From Tranzscheliella williamsii (taxonomy: Eukaryota > Basidiomycota > Ustilaginomycetes > Ustilaginales > Ustilaginaceae): a DNA stretch of 41,992 nt. Below the pieces are notes generated by a model. That model ran no database searches and had not been told where the DNA came from. It was given only the letters and a program-made list of their open reading frames with translations. The position numbers and the translations under genes were made by a program. This document shows, one piece after another, positions 8,987-19,869 of this stretch. The stretch covers positions 1 through 41,992 of the forward strand of contig JALBYF010000103.1 of assembly GCA_023212725.1 (NCBI GenBank), read 5' to 3'. Within the stretch, counting starts at the first letter, position 1. The number at the start of each line of letters is the position of its first letter.

Positions 8987-11425
8987 GTGCTTGGAGGTGA
9001 CCATCTGCCTTTGGGCTCTGAGGCAGCGCCAACGTCAGCCGCCAGCCGCCTGATCTGTTTGGTGTTGCGGAATTGGAATATGGGCCAGCAGTCCAGCGAC
9101 GTGACATCTTCGGAGAGCGGTGTTGCCGCCTCTGCAAAGGAAGCACATTCATATCTCACGGATCCAGCTACCAGCGTAGCAGAGCAGGAGCAGCAAGTAG
9201 TCGGATTATCCGCCTCGACCTCAGCCATCCGTACTCACGAAGCCCCAGAGTCGTCTCGCCGGCCACATTGGAATCAAAGAGACAACCAGCCTGTCCCATC
9301 GTCTGCCTACGCTTCCGAAGCCAATGCATCCAAATCTACTCGGCATACCCCTTATCTATATAAGAACAGGCATAGACGAAGCAAATCAGGCTGTGTTACC
9401 TGCCGTCATCGCAAGGTGAAGTGCGATGAAAGCAGGCCTCTGTGTCACAGATGCCGTGACGACGGTCGCTCCTGTCAAGGCTACGACCGAGCCGACGCAA
9501 GGAGCACGATATCTGAGCCGCACAGTGACCTTCAGCAGCTAGACGATTGGATTGACCTGCTTTGCCGGTCGATCGGAGATGACGCACAATACCATCAAAC
9601 CTCTTCTCCCGCGAATGCCGCTCATCCAACCGCATCACCAGATCAGCCTGACACCTACTTGCTTGAGCGTGGCAAAGCTTTGACAGTCGCTACCGCAGCA
9701 ACAGCCACGCATACGAATGATCCAGAAAGCACGTCATACAAGCATGCTACAGACGCTTCCATGCCTATGAATACCACACTTCCCCACAGGGTCAGCAACA
9801 ACGGATTCTCAGACCTTACAGGTCCTTCTCCTTGCGCACCTGCCTTCACCATCAGTGTTGACGCGACTGGGCAGCCCACCACTGCCGCTTCTCATTCTTC
9901 AGCCCATAACCCCGAAGCAAGCCTGCAAGTGAGGATCCGATCACTGTGTCCGACAAAGTCACAATTTGAAGCGGTCTCATACTTCTTCAACACCACCGCC
10001 AGGTGCTTCCATCTTCTCTCGGCTGACACCAATATGTGGCGCATCTTCTTTGCCCAGTTGGCATCAGAATCACCTTTGATCCTCGATCTTATAGCGTGCC
10101 TTGGTCTCACTCATATGTCGTTGAGCGCAGATCGTAGGAGAAGAGGACGGGCACATGCTCAGTTTTCTCGATCCAAAGCAGAGTGGGACGACATATTCGG
10201 TACTCTCGATTCTCCCGAGTCGATCAAGGCTACTGCTATGCAGATTGTTGCCCCACTGCAAGTGCTGGAAGTTCTGGCAGGGACAATCTTGATAGCCCAT
10301 ATCGAGCAGTTTAGTCGTGGAGTTGCAGTTGCCTCTCTGAGGTACATGCGCCTGGCCATCCAAGTGGTAAATCAAAGCCTCCAAGGCGTCAGCGGTCTGG
10401 ATCAAGGTGTTGCATCTCCCTATCGCTTCTATGTGCGTATCTTGCTCTGGTGGGAAACTATGTCGAGAACCATGGGTCTGTCAGCATCTGAATCAGATGT
10501 CCTCGGGGCCTTCAAGTTTCTGTACGCTTGGGAAGACGAAGGACCCGACCAAGATCCCATCGAATGCTCTACGCAGTGTGTTGTGGGCTGGCCGCTTGAC
10601 CTGCTTGAAGCAGTAGCCAAGGTGAACCATCTTGCCCATCATCCACAACTCGTCGGCCTCAGACCGGTGAGCTCGTCCGGATTCCCCACCTTAAAGCCGA
10701 GCACGACGCTCAGCAACTTGGTCCAAGATACCATCTCACTTTCGCTACGCCAGCAGATCGAGGCGACCGAGACTCAGATACGGCTTTCTCACCCAGAACC
10801 TCTGGCCCAGGACGATAGTATGTCGGCTGAACTTCGATACCTCATCTTCGAGTGTCTACAGTCGGCCAGCCTGGTTTACTTTTCCCGGGCCATCATTGGC
10901 TCGACTGACAGCGTGTGGTGGGAGATTGACAAGGTGACCCGCTTTCTAGAGCGCAAGGAACGGCCGACTAGCGCCTTCCGGCTATTTCAATCGGTAGAAA
11001 GCCATGGCAAATGGGGGATCTCAGCCCCGGATGGCGCTTTGATCTGGGCCTACTTTCAATGCGCTTCCGAGATATTCGGAGACATCGAGGTGGCTTCTCA
11101 TACTGCCACTACCCCCGAACCTCAGATCCGGCTGGCGCTGGGCTCCGACCTTCGGCTTGCAGAGTCCACTTACAAGCATTTTCGACAGACGCGCGCCTTG
11201 CGAAGAGATCGTTGCACGAACTCGCTCTTAATCTGGGCAAAGTCCGACGAGGTTCAAGCCACACTGCTTTGCCGGCATTTGCTGAAAGCGATCTGGGACA
11301 AGCGTGATCTTTACGAGGAGGAGCAAACACAGTCGCATCAAACGAGCGATGTAATGTACGACCAGAAAACAGAAACACTAACCGTTGGTCGCGAACGGAG
11401 ATGGAAGCAACCCCTTATTTTCTAG
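8987..11425 (+). CDS. Zn2Cys6 fungal transcription factor
   Basis: An intron-free frame of 812 codons. A basic lead-in (KNRHRRSKSG) precedes a complete binuclear zinc cluster with Cys136, 139, 146, 153, 156 and 163 (CX2CX6CX6CX2CX6C). The long C-terminal part from about residue 320 is helical and hydrophobic (for example a DLIACLGLTHMS segment) and resembles the Fungal_trans_2 regulatory region of GAL4-type regulators. The ~130 residues before the zinc cluster are Ser/Thr/Ala-rich and probably disordered. A second in-frame ATG at 9080 (residue 32) is an equally plausible start, because residues 1–31 look like untranslated leader. The next gene downstream is the amine permease, transcribed towards it, so a role in regulating the amine pair is possible but unproven. 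Confidence 0.87.
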   Translation: MLGGDHLPLGSEAAPTSAASRLICLVLRNWNMGQQSSDVTSSESGVAASAKEAHSYLTDPATSVAEQEQQVVGLSASTSAIRTHEAPESSRRPHWNQRDNQPVPSSAYASEANASKSTRHTPYLYKNRHRRSKSGCVTCRHRKVKCDESRPLCHRCRDDGRSCQGYDRADARSTISEPHSDLQQLDDWIDLLCRSIGDDAQYHQTSSPANAAHPTASPDQPDTYLLERGKALTVATAATATHTNDPESTSYKHATDASMPMNTTLPHRVSNNGFSDLTGPSPCAPAFTISVDATGQPTTAASHSSAHNPEASLQVRIRSLCPTKSQFEAVSYFFNTTARCFHLLSADTNMWRIFFAQLASESPLILDLIACLGLTHMSLSADRRRRGRAHAQFSRSKAEWDDIFGTLDSPESIKATAMQIVAPLQVLEVLAGTILIAHIEQFSRGVAVASLRYMRLAIQVVNQSLQGVSGLDQGVASPYRFYVRILLWWETMSRTMGLSASESDVLGAFKFLYAWEDEGPDQDPIECSTQCVVGWPLDLLEAVAKVNHLAHHPQLVGLRPVSSSGFPTLKPSTTLSNLVQDTISLSLRQQIEATETQIRLSHPEPLAQDDSMSAELRYLIFECLQSASLVYFSRAIIGSTDSVWWEIDKVTRFLERKERPTSAFRLFQSVESHGKWGISAPDGALIWAYFQCASEIFGDIEVASHTATTPEPQIRLALGSDLRLAESTYKHFRQTRALRRDRCTNSLLIWAKSDEVQATLLCRHLLKAIWDKRDLYEEEQTQSHQTSDVMYDQKTETLTVGRERRWKQPLIF

Positions 11426-11707
11426 CCCTCAGGTTCAGATCTATACCTTGAACATTGGCAACGACATGAATTGTTCAACAAAACGTCATTATGTTCCGGA
11501 CTGATGTGAAACGCCCGGGATCCTTGTGTGAGTCAGACTCTCGAGGAAGCCCTTTCATTGGGTCAGCCACTTCAAAATGTGGCTCTCACAGGAAATATCA
11601 TGACGTTACGCAGGATTATACACAGGCGAGAATTTACGTTGTGGTAGTCATTGTGATGGCGATGGCAGCTAGAAAAGCAAACAAAACGGAAGAGCCCGGG
11701 AAACCAC

Positions 11708-13189
11708 CTACCGGGTCAAGGGTCCTTCATACTGCCCCCTGAACATGAACCAAGTGATAGTTGATATCAAGAAGCAGGCGGATAAGATCACTGAAGTGTA
11801 GTTCATGTTTTCCTTGGAAACGGGATAGGAGGGAGGGAGGGACAGGAAAACAGCAAGCAAAGCAGTGAAGATGATGGTGACCACATTGCACGCGATACCA
11901 AACCAGCGAGGAATCTTGAACACGGGATTCCAGAGCGGACTATTTCGTTGGCGGAGGCAGGCGTAGGCGACGGTCGAGTATGAAGCGGCGAGCAGGAGAG
12001 TGGGGACCGAGATGAAGGCGTTGAAAGCTGCGGTGTTGCCCATGTAGATGAGACTGACCAGACTCTGTACAACAAAGACAAAGATCGACGCAGGGAGCGG
12101 GCTGTCGAAGCGAGCATTGATCCGCCCAAAGACATGGGAGAATGGGAAGCCCTTCTGTCTCGAGAGAGAATAAATGCAGCGACTTGCTGCCATGGCAGCA
12201 TCAATCATGCCGGTAAGGAAGGCGATTAGCGGAATCAACAGCAAGACAATGGCCCCGGCACGCGTGGTCTTGATCCGCAAGAGCTCTGCAAATGGAAATC
12301 CTGTCGTAGAGCTGACCAGCGTTTCGACGTCGGGCAGGGTGAAGACCAGTACGAATGCGTACGCCAACGTCGCACAGATGCTGGCAGAGAGGCTCCATAG
12401 AATGGCCCTGGGAACTTGCTTGGATGGATTGTCCATCTCCTCGGAAAAGTGAGAGGGTACGTCGAAGGCGGTGGTGGAGAGTGCCGCCTGGGACAGGCCC
12501 AGGACCCAAGGAATGAAGTTGTTACTCCAGCCAGAAAGGTTGACAATCTCTACCAGTGCGACCTCTGCAGTGTTGTAGTTTCCTCGGCTTTGGATGAGGA
12601 GCGTTAGTGCGATGACGCCAAGCCCGAGTATGGACCAGACCAGTGCCACAATGTTGAGTTTAGAAATGATCTTTCCGCCAAACGTACTGACGGAGAATGT
12701 GAGGAAAGCGGAGAAGATATTGAGGACAGAGACATGCCATGTTTCGATCGTATAGGTCGAATAGGTGAGCTTGGTCATGGCAAACACAATCTGGCTGGTG
12801 ATCGTCTGAGCTGCTACACCAAGGAAGATGTAGCCTAGCAGGACGAACCACGAAGTAAGGTAGGAGAGGAAGCGGCCTTGGAGATTGTACACCCATGCGG
12901 CCTGTCCAGCTGCGCCCGGCCATTGCGAGCATGGCTCACACAGCGAGACGGCGCCCGCCATGTTGCAGAATCCAACGATGATCAACCCCCATACCAGGAC
13001 ATTCGCGCCGCCCGATGCGAGTGCCACGGCCGAACTTGCAGAATAGGCGATCCATGAGGCTAGCGTCACATATCCAAGGGCCACTGCACCTAGTGTAGTT
13101 ATCTTCTTTCTAAGCGCCGGTGTAGCCCCTTCCTGCGGCTCTAGTGAGAGGTTGCTGACCGAAGCCGTGTCTTTGAGCTCCTTGTCCAT
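11708..13189 (-). CDS. Amino-acid/GABA/choline-type permease (APC superfamily)
   Basis: A single 493-codon frame encoding a polytopic plasma-membrane transporter with about 12 hydrophobic segments between residues ~30 and ~485 and a polar cytosolic N-terminus. The start of the transport core (ALGYVTLASWIAYSASSAV), the substrate-region sequence EPCSQWPGAAGQAAW and the central FDVPSHFSEEMDNPSKQVPRA segment are typical of fungal GABA/choline/amino-acid permeases of the APC family (UGA4-like). It is transcribed divergently from the copper amine oxidase at 14377, sharing a ~1.2-kb intergenic region with two HGATAAG sites. I infer that it imports an amine or amino acid handled by that oxidase. The exact substrate cannot be read from the sequence. 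Confidence 0.88.
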   Translation of the reverse strand: MDKELKDTASVSNLSLEPQEGATPALRKKITTLGAVALGYVTLASWIAYSASSAVALASGGANVLVWGLIIVGFCNMAGAVSLCEPCSQWPGAAGQAAWVYNLQGRFLSYLTSWFVLLGYIFLGVAAQTITSQIVFAMTKLTYSTYTIETWHVSVLNIFSAFLTFSVSTFGGKIISKLNIVALVWSILGLGVIALTLLIQSRGNYNTAEVALVEIVNLSGWSNNFIPWVLGLSQAALSTTAFDVPSHFSEEMDNPSKQVPRAILWSLSASICATLAYAFVLVFTLPDVETLVSSTTGFPFAELLRIKTTRAGAIVLLLIPLIAFLTGMIDAAMAASRCIYSLSRQKGFPFSHVFGRINARFDSPLPASIFVFVVQSLVSLIYMGNTAAFNAFISVPTLLLAASYSTVAYACLRQRNSPLWNPVFKIPRWFGIACNVVTIIFTALLAVFLSLPPSYPVSKENMNYTSVILSACFLISTITWFMFRGQYEGPLTR

Positions 13190-14376
13190 GGTCTACTAAG
13201 TACAGTAGTCTGAGCAACCGACTTGACCGAGGGTCGAGAATATGTATGGACTTTAGTATTGGCTCGAAAAGGACAAGCGAGCAAGCGGAGGTTGACAGGA
13301 TCTCCATTATATTGTTTTGATGATCACCAAGGCAGTGGTCGAGAAGGCCAAGAGTGGACAGCATCAATTAATCGACGGATACTGGTCTTGCCATGGAAAG
13401 ATAACCCAGCCACGCTTTTCAAGCAGCGAAATGCGGGAGGCCCAGGGTCTGGAACTAGGTTTCCTACACCTGATAAGAGGTGCATGCGGGCTAAGCTGCC
13501 TATGAGAGCAAAACATCGTGTGCAACGGGGTCGAGCAAACCGCAAATCCTAGCAACTAGATTGCAGGAAGAGCGTACAGGAAGCTTGACACGGATGGTGT
13601 GAAGGACGAGGACATTGTGAGTTGCCGGATCAATCTTCCGGCCACCAGCTAGTTGCGCGTGGTCAGTACCTCGGGGTAAGAAGATACGTACAGCATGAAT
13701 GGGAAGGAAGCGCTGTCAGTCATAGCAGGGTTCTGATCGGGGTCCAACCGTAGATAAGCTTCGAGCCAGAGGAACGAGTGTGGGGTCTCAACAAGCGACG
13801 CCTTCCGATTGGCTGAACTCATAGCTGTTGCTGGCAAGGTCTGCCCCACCCTATCTGATTACATAGACCCTTCGAGGGCTGCGCCAAAATCGCGCCCACA
13901 TGGGACTGAAGCTCGCCGACCAATCGGAACGCGTCGCTTAAGATCGCCTCCTCCTTAGCCCTATACAGCACTATCCGACAGCACACAGATCGGCGTGGAT
14001 TTGGTACCCTACCTATCGTGCTTCCGCTTGCGAGGGAAGCAGCTGATGGCTGAACTAGCGTATCGCGCGGCTCCTGTGCTGTTCACCGTTCTATCGGAAT
14101 GTTACTGATATGCTGCTGCCGCTCTTTGGCACAGAGCTTTCTCGGCAATGCATCCTTGCTTGGTTGCTGGTAGCTCGTCGCTCCTATCTGGTCGTCAGCT
14201 TGCCTTCAAAAACGTCTCAATCTACGAGGCGATTTTTGGTGATCCCCTGACCATTAAAAGGAAGAAGCTGGAGTGCCTCCTTTACCTATTCCCATATCAA
14301 ACCTGCGCCCACACGTCTCTGGCGGCCTGACCTTACACTTACCTCCTTCAGCCGAAGCATTGTAGCAAAACTCAAG
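13190..14376. promoter_or_regulatory. Shared divergent promoter region of permease and copper amine oxidase
   Basis: No gene is supported in this 1.19-kb gap between divergent genes. Two GATA-factor consensus sites (TGATAAG at 13471–13477 and AGATAAG at 13752–13758) fit control by an AreA/Nit2-type nitrogen regulator, which would suit amine catabolism. A GTGGGG site lies at 13780–13785. These motifs are short, so regulation is an inference. Confidence 0.45.
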
Positions 14377-16473
14377 ATGGCACCCACAGCTGTCGCAATT
14401 CACAGCACTGTTCCCGAAACAGGAATTGGGAGCAAAGCAACTCACAGCTCTGCTAGCTCCTCACAGACTGTGCCCCACCCGCTCGATGATATCACAAAGG
14501 AAGAGCATGATATCGCCGTGCAGCTGATCCGCAAGCTGCATTCTGACTTCCAGCCATGGTTCAAGATGATTCAACGACAGGAGCCTCCCAAAGGCATTCT
14601 CCTCCCGTGGCTTGATCAGTATCATGCCGGCAGCGCACCGGTACCACTGCCACGAAAGGTAGAAGCGCTCTACATCGAGCCCAAGAGCGGTAGGATCCAT
14701 GATACCTTGGTCGACATCGAGAGCAAGACCGTCGAGTCGCACACAGTCGTCCCTGGCAATCACCGCACCAACCTTGACATCAGCCAACTCGAAGCTTTTG
14801 AAACACACATCGTCCAAGATCCCCAGGTCAAGCAAGCGCTTCGCGAACTCGGCCTTGACGAGGACATTGCGATCACCGCAGATCCTTGGATCTACGGTGC
14901 CGACTCTTTCGACGATCAGCCTGCGTTGATGCAGTTCCTTATGTATCTCAAGTCTCCTGGGGCGGCCCACGACGGCGACAACTTCCACTACTCGTGGCCA
15001 TTACCCTTCGTTCCGGTGGTGGATGTGCTCTCCGGTCAGATCACTACCGTGGAGTGGATCTACACCGGCGACTCGGCCGACGGCATGAAGTTCACCTGGA
15101 AAGAGGGCTGGAAACTGGCCAACATGGACGAGCGCGAGTACATGCCGCACTTGCAGAAAGATTTCCAGCCTCGGCCTGGGCTCAAGCCGCTGACCATCGA
15201 GCAGCCCGACGGTCCATCCTTCACTGTGGATGGGCAGCGCGTGCGATGGCAAGGATGGGACTTCCGCATTTCGTGGACGGCCAGAGAGGGCCTTGTCATC
15301 CACGACGTCCGATTCAAGGACCGATGTACATTCCACCGGCTTTCCTTGTCGGAGATGACGGTACCCTACGGCGATCCCAGACCTCCGGTACACCGAAAGC
15401 AAGCCTTTGACGTGGGCGACGCTTCGTGTGGTTTCACAGCCAACAGTCTCAGCCTGGGCTGCGACTGTCTGGGATACATCAAGTACTTTGATGGTACGTT
15501 GGCCCTGCCCAACGGTGAAGTTCTGCAGCAGCAGAACGTGGTCTGCATGCACGAGCAGGACGACGGCATCGGCATGAAGCACACCAACTACCGTACCAAC
15601 AACCCATACGTGGTGCGACGGCGCAACCTTATCCTCCAGACCATCATCACGGTGGCCAACTACGAGTACATCTTCCTCTGGCACTTCGATCAGACTGGTG
15701 CTATCAACTTTGAGGTGCGCGCCACCGGCGTACTTTCCGTCTCTCCTATCGATGCCGGCAAAGTCTCGCCCTACGGTAACGTTGTCGCGCCCGGCGTTCT
15801 TGGCACCAACCATCAGCACATCTTCTGTCTGCGGGCCGACCCGCGTATCGACGGAGACGGAAACTCGCTGCACTACGAGGACAGCATCACCATGCCCTTT
15901 GACAGCGAGCAAGACAAGCTGATCAACCCGCACGGTGTCGGTTACACGGTAGAGAAGACCTACCTGGAGACCGAAGGCGGTGCCAATCTTGATCCTATGA
16001 AGAACCGGACGTTCAAGATCACCAATCCAAACAAGATCAACCCGATCTCGCAAAGGCCTGTTGGTTACAAGATGCACATTCCGGCGACGCAGTTGCTGCT
16101 TGCACATCCCGAGTCGGTGGCATATGCGCGCGCTGAGTTCGCCCGGCACCACGTCTGGGTAACACGTCATCATGAAGACGAGCTTTGGGCCGCAGGACGC
16201 TTCACGAACCAGTCCAACGGCAAGGCGGGAGGCCTGGCTACCATGTCCGCTCGCGGCAGTTCCACCAAGAACGAGGACATCGTGGTGTGGGCGACATTTG
16301 GACTGACACACAACCCTCGCGTAGAAGATTTCCCGATCATGCCGGTTGAATCGCTCATGGTCTCGCTGAAGCCTAACGACTTCTTCGAGCGATGCCCGAT
16401 TCTAGACATCCCAACAAGCACACAGGCGACCAACAAGTCCACTCTCGTCGGTTGCTGTAAGAGCTCGAAATGA
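14377..16473 (+). CDS. Copper amine oxidase (primary-amine oxidase, TPQ type)
   Basis: An intron-free 698-codon frame, the usual length for the family. The enzyme oxidatively deaminates primary amines to aldehydes, releasing ammonia and hydrogen peroxide. The topaquinone precursor Tyr429 lies in the consensus TVANYEY. The copper ligands are His479 and His481 (NHQH) and His645 (GLTHNP). The catalytic-base Asp345 lies in AFDVGD. The motif after this Asp reads GDASCG rather than the common GEYGxG, a variant worth noting in the substrate channel. DPRIDGDGNS and the N2/N3 domains upstream agree with the family. The C-terminus (KSSK) is not a clear peroxisomal PTS1 signal and there is no signal peptide. 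With the divergent permease it forms a likely amine-utilisation pair for nitrogen scavenging. Confidence 0.95.
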   Translation: MAPTAVAIHSTVPETGIGSKATHSSASSSQTVPHPLDDITKEEHDIAVQLIRKLHSDFQPWFKMIQRQEPPKGILLPWLDQYHAGSAPVPLPRKVEALYIEPKSGRIHDTLVDIESKTVESHTVVPGNHRTNLDISQLEAFETHIVQDPQVKQALRELGLDEDIAITADPWIYGADSFDDQPALMQFLMYLKSPGAAHDGDNFHYSWPLPFVPVVDVLSGQITTVEWIYTGDSADGMKFTWKEGWKLANMDEREYMPHLQKDFQPRPGLKPLTIEQPDGPSFTVDGQRVRWQGWDFRISWTAREGLVIHDVRFKDRCTFHRLSLSEMTVPYGDPRPPVHRKQAFDVGDASCGFTANSLSLGCDCLGYIKYFDGTLALPNGEVLQQQNVVCMHEQDDGIGMKHTNYRTNNPYVVRRRNLILQTIITVANYEYIFLWHFDQTGAINFEVRATGVLSVSPIDAGKVSPYGNVVAPGVLGTNHQHIFCLRADPRIDGDGNSLHYEDSITMPFDSEQDKLINPHGVGYTVEKTYLETEGGANLDPMKNRTFKITNPNKINPISQRPVGYKMHIPATQLLLAHPESVAYARAEFARHHVWVTRHHEDELWAAGRFTNQSNGKAGGLATMSARGSSTKNEDIVVWATFGLTHNPRVEDFPIMPVESLMVSLKPNDFFERCPILDIPTSTQATNKSTLVGCCKSSK

Positions 16474-17002
16474 GACGCTTCTCTCCCCGCGGCACCTCCT
16501 GACCTCCTCACCCTTGGCTTGGCTAAGGTCACGTTTGACATTCACGATTGGTTGTTTTTCCACTTGATTCTCTTGTGCCGTTACGAAATAGTTCAGCCTA
16601 CCAAAGAAGGAAAGAAGCCCGATGAAGGCAGTGAACCCGAGTGGCGGTGCGTTTGGCAGGGGTTTCTGCCTGTTGCGCGCCACGACAGACACCGCCTATG
16701 GCTAGGCGTTGCTTCGGACGGCGCCTAGGTGTAGGGATATCTATGCACAGGTGCTGAATGGCCGGCTAAACGATCGGATTGTCAGGGGTCGGTTGAATCT
16801 AGGGGGCTCGATCGGTTGCGCAGTTGTAGTAGTATGGCTTGGAGCGCCTTCCATGGTCCGCGCCACTGGAAATCTGCGCCGCCCACACTAGATTGCTGAT
16901 GGTAATTTGGCTGGCCGCTCATACCATGGTTGTAGCAAACGATGACCGGTTGGAGCAACCATCAGTGGTCGAAGCATAGGGCTTCGGAAAGTATCCCTTG
17001 AC
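16474..17002. other. Intergenic region downstream of the amine oxidase
   Basis: No gene is supported. It holds the 3' flank of the amine oxidase gene and the broken 5' edge of the NRPS remnant. Confidence 0.5.
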
Positions 17003-18737
17003 GTGATAAGGTATGCATGGCCGCTGAGCTCATTGTCGTTTGAAGTCGGCGTCTTCGACGGGCATCTGGAGATCGAGGTCCGCGCACCGCGCAAGTATAA
17101 CCTCGGATGCGAAGATCCTGCCGCTTTGTACGCCGACCACGTCAAAGGCATGACGACAGGCCTCCTTCAGCAGCAGCAGACGACGCGAACGCCAGGTCTC
17201 ATCACGGCAGCCGACATTACAGGCTTTGATCTTCTGCCCGAGGAAGCCTTCGACCGGATCTTCGGCACAGAAATGGAGCACGAAGAGATCCAAGACGTGA
17301 TGCCGTGTACGGATACGCAGGCAGGTCTCATCTACGAGACGGAGCGCAACGTTGCGAAGAGGTCCTACGTCACCTGGAGAGTGTGGCGCGCCAAGCAAAG
17401 CTCGCCCGGCCAAAACGAAGCGACGGTGCCTGTGCCCCTGGACCGAACCCTCGCGGCGATCCGCTCGCTCGTCCGTCTCACACCGTCCTACGCACTTGGT
17501 TTGTCCTCAATGGCGCATCTGGCCCATGCGCCGTCGTCATGCGCCCGACACTAGCGCTGCTGGACCGGCTGGTCCAGGTCAGACCTACCAGTGACGCCGC
17601 CCGAAGGACGGATGCAGGTGCTTCTATCTTGAAGGCGCTCGAGAACGACGATATCGGAGACGCTCAATGAAGTCCCTTCGGCGTGCGGATCTTCGTGTCG
17701 GCCTCCAATGGGGTCGATCGTGTAGCTTGGGTGCTGCACCATGCTCTCACGGATGCCTGGACGGACGACATGATCCGCAACGAGCTGGCCGCCTTGCTCA
17801 CATGCCTTGCCAGCGGCAGCGAGCCCAAGCTACCCCCGACAGTGCCCTATGGTCGGTACGTCACACACGTCTCGAGCATGTTGGATCGACCCGACACCGT
17901 CGAGTACTGGAAGCGAGAGCTGGAGGGAGCGACAGCTTGGGAGCTTCCTCTGTCGTACAGGCTCGTCAGCGGGAGCGAGACAACGGCCGCTCAGCAGAAA
18001 TCGGCGTCCGTATTCGAGGCCTCTTGCGACATTGCCAAGCTCAGCGAGGTTGGCATCTCGCCTGCAGCGCTATTGTCCGTCGCGTGGAGCGTCGTGCTGT
18101 CGGAGCTCTCTGGCAACATGAATGGGATGCATGGCATGCTGTTTCAAGGTCGAAATGTCAATGCGGAAGGCATCGACATGATAGCCGGACCCTGCATTTG
18201 CACCGTGCCCATACGGGTGCAATTCGACCGTGACAGTCGCATCTCGGATCTGCTTGCGCGTGTACAAGCGTCGATTGATCGAGAGAGCGAGCATAGTTTG
18301 GTCAGTCTCGGCAGCCTCGGCAATGCGATCGGGATGTCGGCCGCGAAGATGACGTCGACGATCATCAACTACTACGGACAGCGCGAGCGAGCCGATGCGG
18401 AGACGCACTAGCTTCAATCCTCGACGATGTGGCAGGCAGCAACGAAGCTGGATTGGAAGTCGCCCTTTTCGCCTGGTTGGATGGCGCTGATCGTATGTTC
18501 GTCACTTTCGAAGGATCTGGTCGGTTCGCGCCTGGTGCTGAGCATCTGCTTCTATCGAGGCTCTCTCACTACGTAACGCAGCTGCAGCAGATCCCAGAGG
18601 GTCGCATCTCTACGGACCTGTCCATATCCGGTGAGGAGAAGGCCTTGATCTCATCCTTCACATCAAGCAGGGACGACGAGCCGTGCTCGAGTGACGAGCC
18701 GCATTGCCTGCATCTTGGGGCAGCGTCATCATCATAG
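17003..18737 (+). pseudogene. NRPS condensation-domain remnant (siderophore-synthetase-like), broken
   Basis: Three reading frames must be combined to follow one protein. Frame 1 (17003–~17480) carries what looks like the end of one condensation domain (FEVGVFDGHLEIEVRAPRKY) and the start of another (EIQDVMPCTDTQAGLIYETE). The second frame (from ~17500) continues with RTWFVLNGASGP and is cut by an in-frame TGA at 17668–17670. It then carries the condensation signature HHALTDAW (HHxxxD core, from 17737, with the usual following Gly replaced by Ala) up to a TAG at 18409–18411. A third frame (through 18429–18737) carries the domain end. No initiating ATG, adenylation or complete carrier domain is present. 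I interpret it as the 3' relic of a multimodular synthetase, most like fungal hydroxamate-siderophore NRPSs, inactivated by frameshifts and a stop. Introns do not explain the breaks. Confidence 0.75.
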
Positions 18738-18937
18738 GCTCATGTATACGGTATAGCTAGGCGATTTATCGACACTTTTGCGGTTCCTTTTCTTAGTGCT
18801 TTTCCCCTTGTCATTTCGTGCAGATTTAATTACACCTTTTTGTCACGTGACTTGGGAATTCCGTTGTTCTTGTTAGAAGTTGGCGTCACGCAGACGTCAC
18901 CTTAGTGCAGTGGTTACTGGTACCAAATGAAGTCAAT

Positions 18938-18970
18938 CACTAGGGTTCACGCGTTACTGGAAACGCGTTT
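18938..18970 (+). repeat. Left terminal inverted repeat
   Basis: Starts CACTAGGGTT and continues with ACGCG and TGGAAACGCGTTT. It pairs with 19870–19902 with a few mismatches and a small gap. Confidence 0.75.
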
Positions 18971-19869
18971 CCAATGTCGCTGAAATCACTGCGTTTCCAC
19001 TACCTTTACAAACGCGATTCCATATGCAGTGAAATCGCAGTGATTCAACTGTGATTCCAGCACTGCGCTGGAATCGCTGTGATTGCACCCATGCTTGCAG
19101 ACCGCTTACTTAGTATAACGCTAGTATTACGCTAGGTTGACATAACTGCTGACGCAATCTAGTCGTGCAAGAGGGTTATTGGAGAGCGAGCTAAGGAGAG
19201 CTCGGACCAAGACATTGCTGACATAGCTCAGTCAGCAGCGACTAGCTTGCATCATCCTCCAGCATCATCCACCAGCAATCGACCTCCAGCAGACTGAGCT
19301 ATATATAGAGAGGAATTGCCTTTGTCGCTGTTGTACATCTACCACCACCATCACTTCATCAGCGATGGTGAGTCGAGACCTCCAGCTTGTACTCCTTACT
19401 CAGTTTGAGCTTTATGGACCGTTGCCACTAACCCTAACCCTAGCCGTAGCTGTTATCACCCTTAACCATCATTGTTAGCAGCTTTGTCGTGATCAGCATC
19501 GTCCATTCCACCATTACTTAGCCATAGACACTGCCGTAGACACTATCGCCCAACCATAGCTGTAGCTGCTACTATGTATAGCACGCAACCATAAGGAATG
19601 AACAGCATGTCATTTGCATATATGGGCCAGATCCTGTGTGAGATCCGGAAAACTCAACCTGACATATGGTGACAAATACAGCTGACAAATGCTGACAAAT
19701 ATGAAGAAGTTTGAGGTTTGCAGCACGTGGCATGTTTGTTGCTGGAATCACCGCGTTTCCACTGCGTTTCCAGATACTAGTGGAAACGCAGTGAAAACGC
19801 AGTGATTTAATAGAGCGTACAATCACTTGTGGAATCTTTGTGATTTCACTCTGCTGGAATCACACTACA

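Noticed and set aside
15001..16311. A 436-codon antisense frame opposite the copper amine oxidase
   Set aside because: It exactly overlaps a gene with complete catalytic motifs, has no domain of its own and is a codon-bias shadow.
17003..18737. NRPS fragment as a spliced functional gene
   Set aside because: No GT–AG pair removes the stop at 17668 and both frameshifts while keeping the conserved motifs, and there is no start or upstream module.
19428..19443. Interstitial telomere (CCCTAA repeats)
   Set aside because: Only about two units; too short to indicate a chromosome end or fusion.
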